From positions 2,276,992 to 2,340,991 of the forward strand of contig NZ_LR733284.1 in NCBI RefSeq assembly GCF_902506375.1: a stretch of DNA of 64,000 nucleotides, in the 5' to 3' direction. This DNA is from Microbacterium sp. 8M (GTDB taxonomy: Bacteria > Actinomycetota > Actinomycetes > Actinomycetales > Microbacteriaceae). Both the position numbers and the translations under genes were made by a program. The notes beneath the pieces were generated by a model. The model was not told the DNA's origin. It worked only from the letters and a program-made list of their open reading frames with translations, and made no database searches. Shown here in pieces: positions 1-12,018 of the stretch. Every line of letters begins with the position of its first letter. Position 1 is the stretch's first letter.

Positions 1-2
1 GC

Positions 3-1160
3 TACGCGCTGCGGGTCGTGATCCGCCGGGTCGTACGCCGCATCGTGTCCGGCGCGAAGTCGAAGGCCAACGTCGACGACACCCAGGCGCTCGAGCGCTC
101 GCCCCTCGCCGACATGCGGCTCGTGCAGCGCACCCGGACGCTCGGCACGATCCTGCAGAACATCGTCAACGTCTCCCTGGTCGTCATCGCGTTCATCCTC
201 GTGGTGAACACGGTCGACACCGCGTTGCTGGGATCGCTCACGCTGCTCACCGCGGCCGTCGGCGCCGGTCTCGGCTTCGGTGCCCAGAACATCGTCAAGG
301 ACGTGCTGAACGGGATCTTCCTCGTCGCCGAGGACCAGATCGGGATCGGCGACGTCGTCGAGCTGCGACTGGCCAGCGGCGGTGCAACCGGCGTCGTGGA
401 GTACGTCAGCGTGCGCGTCACCCAGGTGCGCGACGTGAACGGCACCCTCTGGTACGTGCGCAACGGAGAGGTCACTCATCTCGGCAACATGTCGCAGGGC
501 TGGGCCCGCGCCATCGTCGACCTCGGCGTGCCGGCCGACGCCGACGTCCCCGCCGTCGAGGAGGCGCTCCTGGTCACCGCGCAGGCGCTGGCCAAGGATC
601 CGAAGTGGCGCACCCGCATCATCGAGAAGCCGGAGATCTGGGGCCTGGAGTCGGTCGAGGGCGACACGCTCGTGATCCGCGTGGTGATGAAGACCCGAAC
701 GAACGCGATGGACGACGTTGCCCGCGAGCTGCGGATGCGGTTGCGCGACACGATGCGCGGCATGGATCTCGCGATGCCGAGCCTCGAGTCCGTTCAGCTC
801 ACCGGCTCCGAAGGCGCCCGCCGGGTGCACGGCGCCAATCCCCCGCGCACCCGCCCCACCCCGATCGCGGCGCCCAGCAGCGCCCCTGAGCGCGGATTCT
901 GGCGGCGCAAGAAGGCCGAGGAGACGCCGGCCACCGCCGCTGCGCCGCGCACCAAGCCGAACCCCGCCGCCTCGGCGACGACCAAGCCCGCCGCGCCGAA
1001 GCCGGCCGGGAAGCCGAAGAAGACTCCCCCGGACGCGCCGCAGAGCCTGCCGCTGCCGCCCCTGCCGGATCCGCAGAGCACGGCGGATCCCCAGAGCCCA
1101 GCGGATCCGCAGCGCCCGGAGGGTCCGAACAAGCCGCAGGAGCGGGGAGACGAACGATGA
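3..1160 (+). CDS. MscS-family mechanosensitive channel, 5' truncated by window edge
   Basis: Small-conductance mechanosensitive channel of the inner membrane, which releases solutes on osmotic downshock. The frame is open to the left edge, so the first GTG at 18 is probably internal. Counting from that GTG, a membrane helix lies at about residues 43-66, followed by the diagnostic pore-helix segment [18 protein letters not shown] and the MscS beta domain (IGIGDVVEL). The last ~110 residues are a Pro/Ala/Lys-rich, probably disordered cytoplasmic tail, longer than in E. coli MscS. The stop overlaps the globin start by 4 bp (ATGA), which indicates translational coupling. Family assignment is firm; gating properties are unknown. 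Confidence 0.9.
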   Translation, partial: YALRVVIRRVVRRIVSGAKSKANVDDTQALERSPLADMRLVQRTRTLGTILQNIVNVSLVVIAFILVVNTVDTALLGSLTLLTAAVGAGLGFGAQNIVKDVLNGIFLVAEDQIGIGDVVELRLASGGATGVVEYVSVRVTQVRDVNGTLWYVRNGEVTHLGNMSQGWARAIVDLGVPADADVPAVEEALLVTAQALAKDPKWRTRIIEKPEIWGLESVEGDTLVIRVVMKTRTNAMDDVARELRMRLRDTMRGMDLAMPSLESVQLTGSEGARRVHGANPPRTRPTPIAAPSSAPERGFWRRKKAEETPATAAAPRTKPNPAASATTKPAAPKPAGKPKKTPPDAPQSLPLPPLPDPQSTADPQSPADPQRPEGPNKPQERGDER

Positions 1161-1594
1161 GCGAGCCGGTGTCCTTCTACGACGAGGTCGGCGGCCACGC
1201 GACCTTCCAGCGCCTCGTCGACGTGTTCTACCGGGAGGTCGCCCTCGACCCGGTGCTGAAGGCCATGTACCCGGAGGAGGATCTGGGACCGGCCGCAGAT
1301 CGGCTCCGCATGTTCCTGGAGCAGTACTGGGGCGGGCCTACGACCTACGGCGAGCAGCGCGGCCATCCCCGGCTGCGCATGCGGCACCTGCCGTTCCATG
1401 TCGACCCGGACGCGCGCGACCGCTGGCTCCGCTGCATGCGCACGGCCGTCGACGATGCGAAGCTCTCACCCATCCACGAAGCGACGCTGTGGGACTACCT
1501 GGAGCGCGCGGCGCATGCGATGGTGAACACGTTCGAGCCGAGCCGCGCCGGCGCCGACGGCGCGCCTCCCCTCGGCGGCCGCCCGCTCCTGTAG
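1157..1594 (+). CDS. glbO: group II truncated haemoglobin (trHbO)
   Basis: A 145-residue 2-on-2 globin, the usual length for actinobacterial GlbO, which binds O2 and is linked to respiration or nitric oxide handling. Visible haem-pocket residues are Tyr25 (B10), Tyr38 (CD1), the proximal His77 in RHLPFH, and Trp90 (G8), a group II hallmark. The start overlaps the MscS stop by 4 bp, so the two are probably co-transcribed. Family is confident; the physiological ligand is not readable from sequence. Confidence 0.92.
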   Translation: MSEPVSFYDEVGGHATFQRLVDVFYREVALDPVLKAMYPEEDLGPAADRLRMFLEQYWGGPTTYGEQRGHPRLRMRHLPFHVDPDARDRWLRCMRTAVDDAKLSPIHEATLWDYLERAAHAMVNTFEPSRAGADGAPPLGGRPLL

Positions 1595-1636
1595 CCCGGC
1601 AGCGAATCAGCAGACCCAGAGTTCGACGGAGATCTC

Positions 1637-3304
<1,668 letters not shown>

Positions 3305-3351
3305 GGGGCGGGGCCGGGCGACGGCGTCGAGCATCTGGTGCGCGAGCACGG

Positions 3352-3915
3352 TCACTTGAGCGTCAGGGTCATCCTGCCGATCTCGGTCTGCTTCACGTTC
3401 CGCAAGGCCACAAGATCCACCGGCGTTGTCTCATCGTCGAGGGCGTAGGCCACCGCATTCGCAACCGTGCCGCCCTTCTTGATCTCCTCCATCTGCGTCT
3501 CGAGAAAGGCCTGATCGGGAAGCGAGGCGACGTGGAGTTCATTCACGGAGTCGGGGTTGTTGTCCTGGTACGCCGCGAACAGGAAGATCCACTCCATCGG
3601 ATCCTTCTTCTTGTCCGAGAGGTTGGTGATGTCGTACCAGAAGGCGATGACGGGCTTGTCCCCGTATTCGTTGCCCGGCTGCCCCACCGGGATCACCTTG
3701 TGATCGGTGATGACGATCTTGATCTCGGGTGTCGTGAGAACACCGTCCTCGAAGGAGTAGCCGTTCGTGGTGCCGGGATCGCCAGAGGCGCTCGACGCGG
3801 CACCCGTGCCCGCGGGCACCGTAGCTGCCGGCTCGGCGGTCGGGGCCATTGTGCTGCAACCGCTGAGAATCACAGCGACCGCGCCGAGCGCGAGCAGCAT
3901 CGAAGGCTTCTTCAT
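3352..3915 (-). CDS. DUF5067-like lipoprotein
   Basis: A 187-residue secreted lipoprotein. The signal peptide MKKPSMLLALGAVAVILSGC ends in lipobox LSGC, with Cys20 the lipidated residue, followed by a Thr/Ala/Ser linker. The rest (VVxxFWYDITN-type beta strands, then an NNPDSV turn) resembles DUF5067 immunoglobulin-like domains of Gram-positive surface lipoproteins; I give that from recognition, not a search. A GAGGGGAC ribosome site precedes the ATG. It is divergent from an XRE-type regulator, with three TACAG-type half-sites between them. Function unknown. Confidence 0.75.
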   Translation of the reverse strand: MKKPSMLLALGAVAVILSGCSTMAPTAEPAATVPAGTGAASSASGDPGTTNGYSFEDGVLTTPEIKIVITDHKVIPVGQPGNEYGDKPVIAFWYDITNLSDKKKDPMEWIFLFAAYQDNNPDSVNELHVASLPDQAFLETQMEEIKKGGTVANAVAYALDDETTPVDLVALRNVKQTEIGRMTLTLK

Positions 3916-3953
3916 GTCCAGGTCCCCTCGGGTGAGGCGCCCTCCGGCGCCAA

Positions 3954-3981
3954 TACAGATAGCTGTACCGATAGTACAGAT
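3954..3981. promoter_or_regulatory. candidate operator: three TACAG/CTGTA half-sites
   Basis: TACAG (3954-3958), CTGTA (3963-3967) and TACAG (3975-3979) alternate in orientation. The last two extend to CTGTAC-N5-GTACAG. The block sits in the divergent intergenic region before the lipoprotein and XRE genes, just upstream of a TATGCT -10-like hexamer at 3985-3990. This is a plausible binding site for the adjacent XRE protein; the binding itself is inference. Confidence 0.45.
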
Positions 3982-4050
3982 TCCTATGCTGACTCATTGC
4001 ACCTGCGCAGGTCGACTTGAGGGGTGCCCCACACGCCGCCCGAGCCCGAC

Positions 4051-4311
4051 ATGAATCAGCTTCGAGTGGCGTTCAACAAAGCCCGTCACGCGGCCAGCCT
4101 CACCTTCGATCAGCTCGCGGAGCGCTCGGGCGTGAGCCGCCAGACGCTGATCAACCTCTCGCAAGGCCGGCACTACGGAGATCTGAAGACCTGGCTGAAG
4201 CTCTCCGCGACGTTCGGCGTGGGGCTCGATGAACTGGTCAGCCCCGTGTGGGACGGGACGTCCGCGACGGAGGCGACGGCGTCCGACAGGACCCGCCGGG
4301 CACAGGGCTGA
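4051..4311 (+). CDS. small XRE-family helix-turn-helix regulator
   Basis: An 86-residue protein made almost entirely of a Cro/C1-type HTH: helices span FDQLAERSGVSRQTLINLSQG, then DLKTWLKLSATFGVGLDELV, with a short polar tail. I chose ATG 4051 because the HTH fold begins immediately after it. GTG 4024 is an alternative in-frame start adding nine Pro-rich residues; neither has a well-spaced ribosome site. It is divergent from the lipoprotein gene, so autoregulation and control of that gene are plausible. Confidence 0.72.
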   Translation: MNQLRVAFNKARHAASLTFDQLAERSGVSRQTLINLSQGRHYGDLKTWLKLSATFGVGLDELVSPVWDGTSATEATASDRTRRAQG

Positions 4312-4338
4312 GAACGAACGCGACCTCGGCGAGAGCGC

Positions 4339-5004
4339 TCAGCCGGCCGCGCCGGTCGCCCGCACGGCCGTCAGCCCGACGGCGGCCGGGCCGCGGCTCA
4401 GCACGTGGCCGCGCGCGAAGGCGAGCCGGCTCCAGCGGCCCGACGTCGTGACCGCCACCCGCTCGGCGCCGGAGATGAACCCGAACGCGTGCGCGGCGAA
4501 CGCCACGCCTCGCGGCAGGCCGAGGAGGTCGTCGTCCGGCTCGCCCCAGATCGCGGCGCGGAGGGCGCGCACCGCGTCCTCGCCTGCGCCCGCGGGCGAT
4601 CCGTGCGCGACCGCCGAGATCCCCCACTGCGCGCGCTGCGCGATCTCGTCGGCGCCGAGAGTGCCCGCCTGCGCCCAGCCGCCGCGCGGGGGCGCGATTC
4701 CCGCCCATGCGGGGCTGCGCCCGGTGTCCGGCAGGGCGAGCGCGCGCGGATCCTCGGTGGCAGTGAGCTCGTCGATGACGATGTCGCAGCGCAGTTCGGG
4801 GTCCGCGCGCACGATGCGCATCGCCAGGATCGTCGGGGTCGCGTCGAACAGCGTCTGCGGGGCGAGGGCGGCCGCGGTCATCGCGAGTACTCCGCCGTCG
4901 GCCTGCAGCCGTACGCCTTCGTCGCCGGCCCTGGCGGCCCGGGAGACGAAGGTGAGCGTGTCGCGCGCGGTCTCCGCGTCGGCGAGGATCAGAGGCGTGG
5001 GCAC
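4339..5004 (-). CDS. conserved hypothetical protein, 221 residues
   Basis: I do not recognise the family. The product is Ala-rich, has no signal peptide or clear membrane helix, and starts VPTPLILADAETARDTLTF. GTG 5004 is preferred because a TAGTTT box sits 7 nt upstream, matching the leaderless promoters seen across this window; the frame remains open further upstream but that part lies inside the opposite-strand tesB gene. It is divergent from tesB. A stand-alone soluble protein, possibly restricted to Microbacteriaceae; no function is offered. Confidence 0.6.
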   Translation of the reverse strand: MPTPLILADAETARDTLTFVSRAARAGDEGVRLQADGGVLAMTAAALAPQTLFDATPTILAMRIVRADPELRCDIVIDELTATEDPRALALPDTGRSPAWAGIAPPRGGWAQAGTLGADEIAQRAQWGISAVAHGSPAGAGEDAVRALRAAIWGEPDDDLLGLPRGVAFAAHAFGFISGAERVAVTTSGRWSRLAFARGHVLSRGPAAVGLTAVRATGAAG

Positions 5005-5011
5005 GCCCTCT

Positions 5012-5017
5012 AAACTA
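5012..5017 (-). promoter_or_regulatory. leaderless -10 box (TAGTTT) for the 221-residue hypothetical
   Basis: On the minus strand TAGTTT ends 7 nt before GTG 5004, the geometry of an actinobacterial leaderless promoter. Confidence 0.45.
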
Positions 5018-5067
5018 GCAATCGGCCCGCGGCGGAACCGCCCCGAGACCGCGGCGGAGAGGACCCC

Positions 5068-5952
5068 ATGGCTTCGGATGAGGACGCCCGGCGCTCGGTG
5101 GACATGCTGCTCGGGATCCTGGATCTCGGCTCGACGGACGCCCGCACCACCGAGGACATCTTCACCGGGGCCTCGCACCCGATGCCCACGGGCAGGATCT
5201 ACGGCGGCCAGGTGCTCGGGCAGTCGATCATCGCGGCGGAGCGGACGATGCCCGACGGCCGGGTCCCGCACTCCATGCACGGCTACTTCCTCCGCCCGGG
5301 GGACGCCGCACAGGGTCTCACCTTCGCCGTCGACCGGATCCATGACGGCCGCTCGTTCTCGACCCGCCGATCGCAGGCCTACCAGAACGGCGTGCCGATC
5401 TTCTCGATGATCGCGTCCTTCCAGGACGAGAACCCGGGGATCGAGCACGCCGAGCCGATGCCGGACGGCATCCCGGATCCTGAGACGCTGCTGCCGGACG
5501 AGGAGCTCTCGGACGGGATCCACCCGCTCTCGCAGCGCATGCTGGCCGAGCGTCCCGTCGACATGCGCCACGTCGAGGGGCCGATCTTCCTCGGCGCCGG
5601 GGCGGAGCGGATCCCGCGTCAGGCGGTGTGGATGCGCCTGCGCGCGCCGTTCCCCGACGACCCCGCGCTGCACCGGGCCGCTCTCGCCTATCTCAGCGAC
5701 ATGTCCATCCAGGAGTCGATCCTGCGCGCTCACGGGCTGAGCTGGGCGGCACCGGGACTGAAGGTCGCGAGCCTCGACCACGCCATGTGGTGGCATCGCC
5801 CTGGCCGGGTCGACGAGTGGCTGCTGTACGTGCAGGACTCCCCCAACGCCCGCGGCGGACGCGGGCTGGCGCAGGGCCGGATCTACACGCGCGACGGCGA
5901 CCTGGTGGCCAGCGTGGCGCAGGAGATCACCATCCGCGTGCCCGAGGCCTGA
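5068..5952 (+). CDS. tesB: acyl-CoA thioesterase II
   Basis: A 294-residue double-hotdog thioesterase that hydrolyses medium and long acyl-CoA to free acid and CoA. The N-terminal hotdog carries RIYGGQVLGQSIIAA and HSMHGYFLRPGD; the second hotdog carries LAYLSDMSI and ASLDHAMWWHR, typical of the TesB family. Length matches E. coli TesB (about 286). A GGAGAGGA ribosome site precedes the ATG. Its 3' end faces a single-hotdog thioesterase on the other strand. Confidence 0.92.
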   Translation: MASDEDARRSVDMLLGILDLGSTDARTTEDIFTGASHPMPTGRIYGGQVLGQSIIAAERTMPDGRVPHSMHGYFLRPGDAAQGLTFAVDRIHDGRSFSTRRSQAYQNGVPIFSMIASFQDENPGIEHAEPMPDGIPDPETLLPDEELSDGIHPLSQRMLAERPVDMRHVEGPIFLGAGAERIPRQAVWMRLRAPFPDDPALHRAALAYLSDMSIQESILRAHGLSWAAPGLKVASLDHAMWWHRPGRVDEWLLYVQDSPNARGGRGLAQGRIYTRDGDLVASVAQEITIRVPEA

Positions 5953-6003
5953 GCCCCGCCTGCTCGGCAGTCGTCACACCCCTGCCCGTGACGCTACGGG
6001 CCC

Positions 6004-6535
6004 TCAGCGGTGGGCGTAGGTGATCGGCGGCCCGACGTACGGCGCCCAGGCGTCCCGCATCTCCTGCGAGATCCGGGTCGGCCGCCCCGTCGCGGCGTCG
6101 ACGAGCACGATCACCGCCGTCGACCGCGCGTAGATCACCCGCTCTTCGAACGACGGGTCGTTGAACACCTCGTAGCAGACCTCGACGCTGGATCCGCCGA
6201 TCTTGCCGAACCACATCTGTACCTCGAGCGGGTGCCGCTGATACGGCACCGGTGCGAAGTACTCGATCTCCTGACGTGCCACGAGCGTCAGCGCGCCCGC
6301 GTCGAGCCCCGAGTCGAGCACAGCGGTGCTCGGGCCGTGCTCCCCCTCGCCCGGGCGCCAGAACGCCCGTACCCGCGCCTCCTCGAGCAGTTTCAGCATC
6401 GAGGTGTTGTTGACGTGGTTGAACGCGTCCAGATCGCCCCAGCGCAGCTGGATCGGGATGTGCAGGCGCTCGCCTGCCGCAGCCCCGTCGGGGGCCGCGG
6501 CGTCGGGAGCGTCCGCGTCCGACACCGTCGAACGG

Positions 6536-6543
<8 letters not shown>
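6004..6543 (-). CDS. single-hotdog acyl-CoA thioesterase (4HBT family)
   Basis: A 179-residue 4-hydroxybenzoyl-CoA thioesterase-type protein. The catalytic motif LRWGDLDAFNHVNNTSMLKL contains the Asp and His-Val-Asn-Asn signature of the YbgC/FadM class. An acidic, Ala-rich N-terminal extension of about 28 residues precedes the fold. The GTG start overlaps the end of ettA by 8 bp, so it is translated from the ettA mRNA. Likely substrate is an acyl-CoA; exact chain preference cannot be read. Confidence 0.85.
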
Positions 6544-8215
<1,672 letters not shown>

Positions 8216-8323
8216 GAGGGCGCTCCTTCTGTCGTGATGACGACGATCGTGGTGACCAGGCGGACGACTGCGGGGATTCCGGCTCGCAGCCTCGGGATCG
8301 ACACTCCAGCCTACCCGGGGTGG

Positions 8324-8833
8324 CTACGGTCCGAGCGTCGCCGTCCTGCCGACGAGGCATGCGCCGCCGTCCAGTTGCGGCAGCACCGCGGCGACCGGGT
8401 CGCCGGTCGAGGGGCCGACCTGTCCCACGAGGCACTCGCGGTCGCCCCAGCGCACCGAGAACTGGATGCTCTCGGCCGGATTGCCGACCGTCGAATGATC
8501 CTCGGTCAGCTGCATCGCGCTGCGGTCGAACCCCGCGGCCACCAGCGCGTCGATGTAGGCACGCCCCGAGGCGCGCTGTTCGGAGGCCCAGACCCGGACG
8601 GTTACGGCACGGAACAGCGGAAGGTTGTCGTCGGCGCTGCCCGACGGCACCAGTACCGGGGCCGTCGGAACGGTCGCCGGGCGGGAGGACTGCGCCGTGG
8701 TGGACGGCATCGCAGAGGCACTCGGGCCCGGGTGCGAGACAGTGCTGCACGCCGCCAGCGTCAGGGCCAACGCCACAGCGCCGGCGGCGGCCAGGGCCGC
8801 CCGCGGCGCGGCGATCGCCGGTCGTCTGAGCAC
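8324..8833 (-). CDS. hypothetical lipoprotein, 169 residues
   Basis: A secreted lipoprotein with a twin-Arg-like N-terminus (MLRRP), a hydrophobic segment and lipobox LAAC at about residues 25-28, then a Ser/Pro/Thr linker and a compact domain of about 120 residues (TVRVWASEQRASGRAYIDAL) with conserved-looking Cys residues (RECLVG and GACLVG) that may form a disulfide. I do not recognise the domain. GTG 8833 is supported by TAGACT 6 nt upstream, so the mRNA is probably leaderless. Confidence 0.7.
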   Translation of the reverse strand: MLRRPAIAAPRAALAAAGAVALALTLAACSTVSHPGPSASAMPSTTAQSSRPATVPTAPVLVPSGSADDNLPLFRAVTVRVWASEQRASGRAYIDALVAAGFDRSAMQLTEDHSTVGNPAESIQFSVRWGDRECLVGQVGPSTGDPVAAVLPQLDGGACLVGRTATLGP

Positions 8834-8839
8834 GGATCG

Positions 8840-8845
8840 AGTCTA
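8840..8845 (-). promoter_or_regulatory. leaderless -10 box (TAGACT) for lipoprotein gene
   Basis: TAGACT on the minus strand, 6 nt before GTG 8833. Confidence 0.5.
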
Positions 8846-8875
8846 CGGTGCGGGCGGGCTTGCGGTTCGCAGAAT

Positions 8876-8899
8876 TTTGCCCGATCTTCACGTCGCAAA
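8876..8899. promoter_or_regulatory. TTTGC-N14-GCAAA inverted repeat upstream of aceA
   Basis: TTTGC (8876-8880) and GCAAA (8895-8899) form an inverted pair about 90 bp upstream of aceA. The half-sites resemble the TTTGCAAA core recognised by RamB-type regulators of glyoxylate genes in Corynebacterium. The match is partial, so this is a weak candidate operator. Confidence 0.3.
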
Positions 8900-8988
8900 C
8901 GTCCGAAAGGACCGAGACTCATTAGGCATGGTGGAACCAACCCGCCGGGACAGCCGCTCCCGCAGCGCACCATCACACGGAGGAAATC

Positions 8989-10584
8989 ATGACCGCTTTC
9001 CAGGACGACATCGAGGCCATCGAAGCCCTCAAGAAGCAGTACGGATCCAGCTGGGATGCGATCAACCCGGAGTCCGTCGCCCGCATGCGGGCGCAGAACC
9101 GCTTCAAGACGGGCCTGGAGATCGCCCAGTACACGGCCGACATCATGCGTCGGGACATGGACGAGTACGACGCGGACTCGTCGGTCTACACCCAGTCGCT
9201 CGGCGTCTGGCACGGATTCATCGGCCAGCAGAAGCTGATCTCGATCAAGAAGCATCTGAAGAGCACCAACAAGCGCTACCTGTACCTCTCCGGCTGGATG
9301 GTCGCCGCGCTCCGCTCGGAGTTCGGCCCGCTCCCCGACCAGTCGATGCACGAGAAGACCTCGGTTCCCGCCCTCATCGAGGAGCTCTACACGTTCCTGC
9401 GTCAGGCCGATGCGCGCGAGCTCGACCTTCTCTTCACGAAGCTCGACGAGGCCCGCGCCGCGGGCGACGAGACGGCGGTCGAGTTCATCCAGTCGCAGAT
9501 CGACAACTACGAGACCCACGTCGTGCCGATCATCGCCGACATCGACGCGGGCTTCGGCAACCCCGAGGCGACCTACCTGCTCGCCAAGAAGATGATCGAG
9601 GCCGGGGCCTGCGCGATCCAGATCGAGAACCAGGTCTCGGACGAGAAGCAGTGCGGCCACCAGGACGGCAAGGTGACCGTTCCGCATCAGGACTTCCTCG
9701 CCAAGATCAACGCGGTCCGCTACGCGTTCCTCGAGCTCGGCATCGACAACGGGATCATCGTCGCGCGCACCGACTCCCTCGGAGCGGGTCTCACCCAGAA
9801 GCTCGCCGTCTCGGCGGTGCCGGGCGACCTCGGCGACCAGTACAACGCGTTCCTCGACGTCGAGGAGATCAGCGAGCACGACCTGAACGACGGCGACGTC
9901 GTGATCCGCCGCGAGGGACGCCTGCTGCGCCCGAAGCGCCTGGCCAGCAACCTCTACCAGTTCCGCCCCGGCACGGGTGAGGACCGGGTCGTGCTGGACT
10001 GCATCACGTCGCTGCAGCACGGTGCCGACCTGCTCTGGATCGAGACCGAGAAGCCCCACGTGGAGCAGATCGCCGGAATGGTGGACCGGATCCGCGAGGT
10101 CATCCCGAACGCGAAGCTCGTGTACAACAACAGCCCGTCGTTCAACTGGACCCTCAACTTCCGCCAGCAGGTGTTCGACCAGCTCGCCACGCAGGGCGAG
10201 GACGTGTCGGCCTACGACCGCGGCAACCTGATGAGCGTCGAATACGACGGCACCGAGCTCGCCCGGCTCGCGGACGAGAAGATCCGCACCTTCCAGCGCG
10301 ACGGCTCGGCGCGTGCGGGGATCTTCCACCACCTCATCACCCTGCCGACCTACCACACGGCAGCGCTGTCGACCGACAACCTGGCGAAGGGCTACTTCGG
10401 CGACGAGGGCATGCTCACCTACGTCCGCGACGTGCAGCGCCGCGAGATCCGGGAGGGAATCGCGACGGTCAAGCACCAGAACATGGCGGGCAGCGACATC
10501 GGCGACAACCACAAGGAGTACTTCGCCGGCGCCGCCGCCCTCAAGGCGGGCGGCAAGGACAACACGATGAACCAGTTCAGCTGA
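8989..10584 (+). CDS. aceA: isocitrate lyase (long, about 530-residue form)
   Basis: Cleaves isocitrate to succinate and glyoxylate, the first step of the glyoxylate shunt used on acetate or fatty acids. The active-site loop reads KQCGH with catalytic Cys222, and DIDAGFGN (Mg2+/substrate region) is intact. The 531-residue length corresponds to the Pseudomonas-type enzyme rather than the 430-residue form of many actinobacteria; extra sequence lies between the CGH loop and the C-terminal part. GGAGG precedes the ATG. Malate synthase is not adjacent. A stem-loop follows the stop. Confidence 0.95.
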   Translation: MTAFQDDIEAIEALKKQYGSSWDAINPESVARMRAQNRFKTGLEIAQYTADIMRRDMDEYDADSSVYTQSLGVWHGFIGQQKLISIKKHLKSTNKRYLYLSGWMVAALRSEFGPLPDQSMHEKTSVPALIEELYTFLRQADARELDLLFTKLDEARAAGDETAVEFIQSQIDNYETHVVPIIADIDAGFGNPEATYLLAKKMIEAGACAIQIENQVSDEKQCGHQDGKVTVPHQDFLAKINAVRYAFLELGIDNGIIVARTDSLGAGLTQKLAVSAVPGDLGDQYNAFLDVEEISEHDLNDGDVVIRREGRLLRPKRLASNLYQFRPGTGEDRVVLDCITSLQHGADLLWIETEKPHVEQIAGMVDRIREVIPNAKLVYNNSPSFNWTLNFRQQVFDQLATQGEDVSAYDRGNLMSVEYDGTELARLADEKIRTFQRDGSARAGIFHHLITLPTYHTAALSTDNLAKGYFGDEGMLTYVRDVQRREIREGIATVKHQNMAGSDIGDNHKEYFAGAAALKAGGKDNTMNQFS

Positions 10585-10597
10585 ACGCTCTCCTACC

Positions 10598-10634
10598 GGA
10601 CCGGGTCCTGGCCAGTGCCGGGGCCCGGTCCTTT
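10598..10634. terminator. bidirectional-type terminator between aceA and ssb
   Basis: GGACCGGG (10598-10605) pairs with CCCGGTCC (10624-10631), followed by TTT. It sits between the convergent aceA and ssb genes. Confidence 0.55.
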
Positions 10635-10657
10635 GCATGCGCCCCTCGCCGCGCGGC

Positions 10658-11128
10658 TCAGTAGGGCACCTGCTCGGAGCCGGGCGTCGCCCATGCATCA
10701 CCGGATCCGCCCGACGCGCCGACCGCGGCGAGGCCGGACGTCTCGGGATCGGCCGGTTCCGGCGATCCCGGGTGCGCCGTGCGATGGAAGGTGCCGCGTC
10801 CGCGACGCAGGTCCGGGCCGATGCTGTCCGCATCGATCTCCACGCTCAGGTTGCGCCGGCCCTCCTTGTTCTCCCACTCGCGCAGCCGCAGACGCCCGGT
10901 GACGATGACGGCGTCCCCCTTGCTCAGGGAGGCGGCGGCGTTCTCGGCCAGGGCGCGGTACGCCTTGACCTCGAACCAGTTCGTGCTGGCATCGACCCAC
11001 GCGCCCGTGCTGTCCTGGCGCCGGTGGTTGGTCGCCATCCGGAAGCTCAGCGTGGCGATTCCGGTCGTCGTACTGCCCCGCTCCGGCGCCGTGGCGATGT
11101 TGCCCACGACGGTGATGGTGTCGGCCAT
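10658..11128 (-). CDS. ssb: single-stranded DNA-binding protein paralogue
   Basis: A 156-residue SSB with an intact N-terminal OB fold (TITVVGNIATAPE, ATNHRR, WFEVKAYRALAENAAASLSKGDAVIVTGRLRLREWENKEG split over residues 4-90). ATG 11128 has a GAGGAG site. The C-terminal tail is short and ends EQVPY, not the acidic DDDIPF-type tip that recruits repair enzymes, so this is probably a secondary SSB (SsbB-like) rather than the replication SSB, which usually sits with rpsF and rpsR. It is monocistronic. Confidence 0.88.
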   Translation of the reverse strand: MADTITVVGNIATAPERGSTTTGIATLSFRMATNHRRQDSTGAWVDASTNWFEVKAYRALAENAAASLSKGDAVIVTGRLRLREWENKEGRRNLSVEIDADSIGPDLRRGRGTFHRTAHPGSPEPADPETSGLAAVGASGGSGDAWATPGSEQVPY

Positions 11129-11289
11129 GGTTGCTCTCCTCTGCTGTCGCGGAGCCCGCATCGACTCCGACCTGCAGAGATCGTGACGCTCCGGCGCGGG
11201 GCATTGTGAGCGATCAGCGCAACCCGTGTGAAAGCGGCACGGCGCCGAGGCTGTGCAGGACGTCCGTTCCGTGAAGCAGCAGAACCTGT

Positions 11290-11916
11290 TCAGTGCACGA
11301 CGAGCAGCAGCGCAGCGACCGCGATGAACAGTGCGCCGAACACGACGTTCAGCGTCCGCTGGCCCCGGCGGCCTGAGGTGAGCCTGCGGAAGCTCCGAGC
11401 GGTCGCAGCGAAGACGAACCACATCACGATCACGTCGATCACCACGGTCGTCCCGATGAGGATCAGGTACTGCGGCCAGGGGTCGCGGTCGAGGCGGATG
11501 AACTGCGGGACGAAAGCGAGGAAGAAGATGATCGCCTTCGGGTTGAGCAGGTTCACCCAGAACCCGCGGCGCAGCATCGGCCACCGGCCCTCCCGCGACC
11601 TCTCCAGATCCTGCTCCTCGACCGCATCAGGAACGCGCGCGATGATCAGCCGGATCCCGAGATAGACCAGATATGCCGCGCCGACATAGCGGATCGTCTC
11701 GAACAGCCAGGGGATGCGTGCGACGAGCAGGCCGACACCGGCAGCGACGATCGCCACGTGGACGACGAGCGCAAGCTGCTGGCCCACGATGCCCCAGATG
11801 GAACGCCGCCACCCCTCGTTCAGGGAGTTGGTCATCGTGTTGATGGCACCGGCCCCCGGCGTGAGGCTGATCACCAGGCACGCCACCACCAGGGAGAGCC
11901 ACACAGTCACGGTCAC
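11290..11916 (-). CDS. LysE family amino acid exporter
   Basis: A 208-residue membrane protein with about six hydrophobic helices. LTPGAGAINTMTNSLNEG near the N-terminus matches the LysE/RhtB signature (PGP-type loop), and WVNLLNPKAIIFFLAFVPQF the mid-protein signature. Members export lysine, threonine, homoserine or similar. GTG 11916 is chosen because TACACT ends 6 nt upstream; other in-frame GTGs are at 11922, 11910 and 11904. No LysG-type regulator is adjacent. Confidence 0.87.
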   Translation of the reverse strand: MTVTVWLSLVVACLVISLTPGAGAINTMTNSLNEGWRRSIWGIVGQQLALVVHVAIVAAGVGLLVARIPWLFETIRYVGAAYLVYLGIRLIIARVPDAVEEQDLERSREGRWPMLRRGFWVNLLNPKAIIFFLAFVPQFIRLDRDPWPQYLILIGTTVVIDVIVMWFVFAATARSFRRLTSGRRGQRTLNVVFGALFIAVAALLLVVH

Positions 11917-11922
11917 CAGCAC

Positions 11923-11928
11923 AGTGTA
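11923..11928 (-). promoter_or_regulatory. leaderless -10 box (TACACT) for lysE-family gene
   Basis: TACACT on the minus strand, 6 nt before GTG 11916. It is the main reason for preferring that start. Confidence 0.45.
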
Positions 11929-12018
11929 GGGACTTCCGCGCGCTCGCATGTGCACGGGCCGAGCCGCGGGGAGCGAATGTCGGTGGCCGTCCTTATGTTC
12001 GAAGGTGAAGGAGGAGCC

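Noticed and set aside
5953..6003. A terminator between tesB and the convergent thioesterase gene
   Set aside because: No stem longer than about 4 bp and no T-run.
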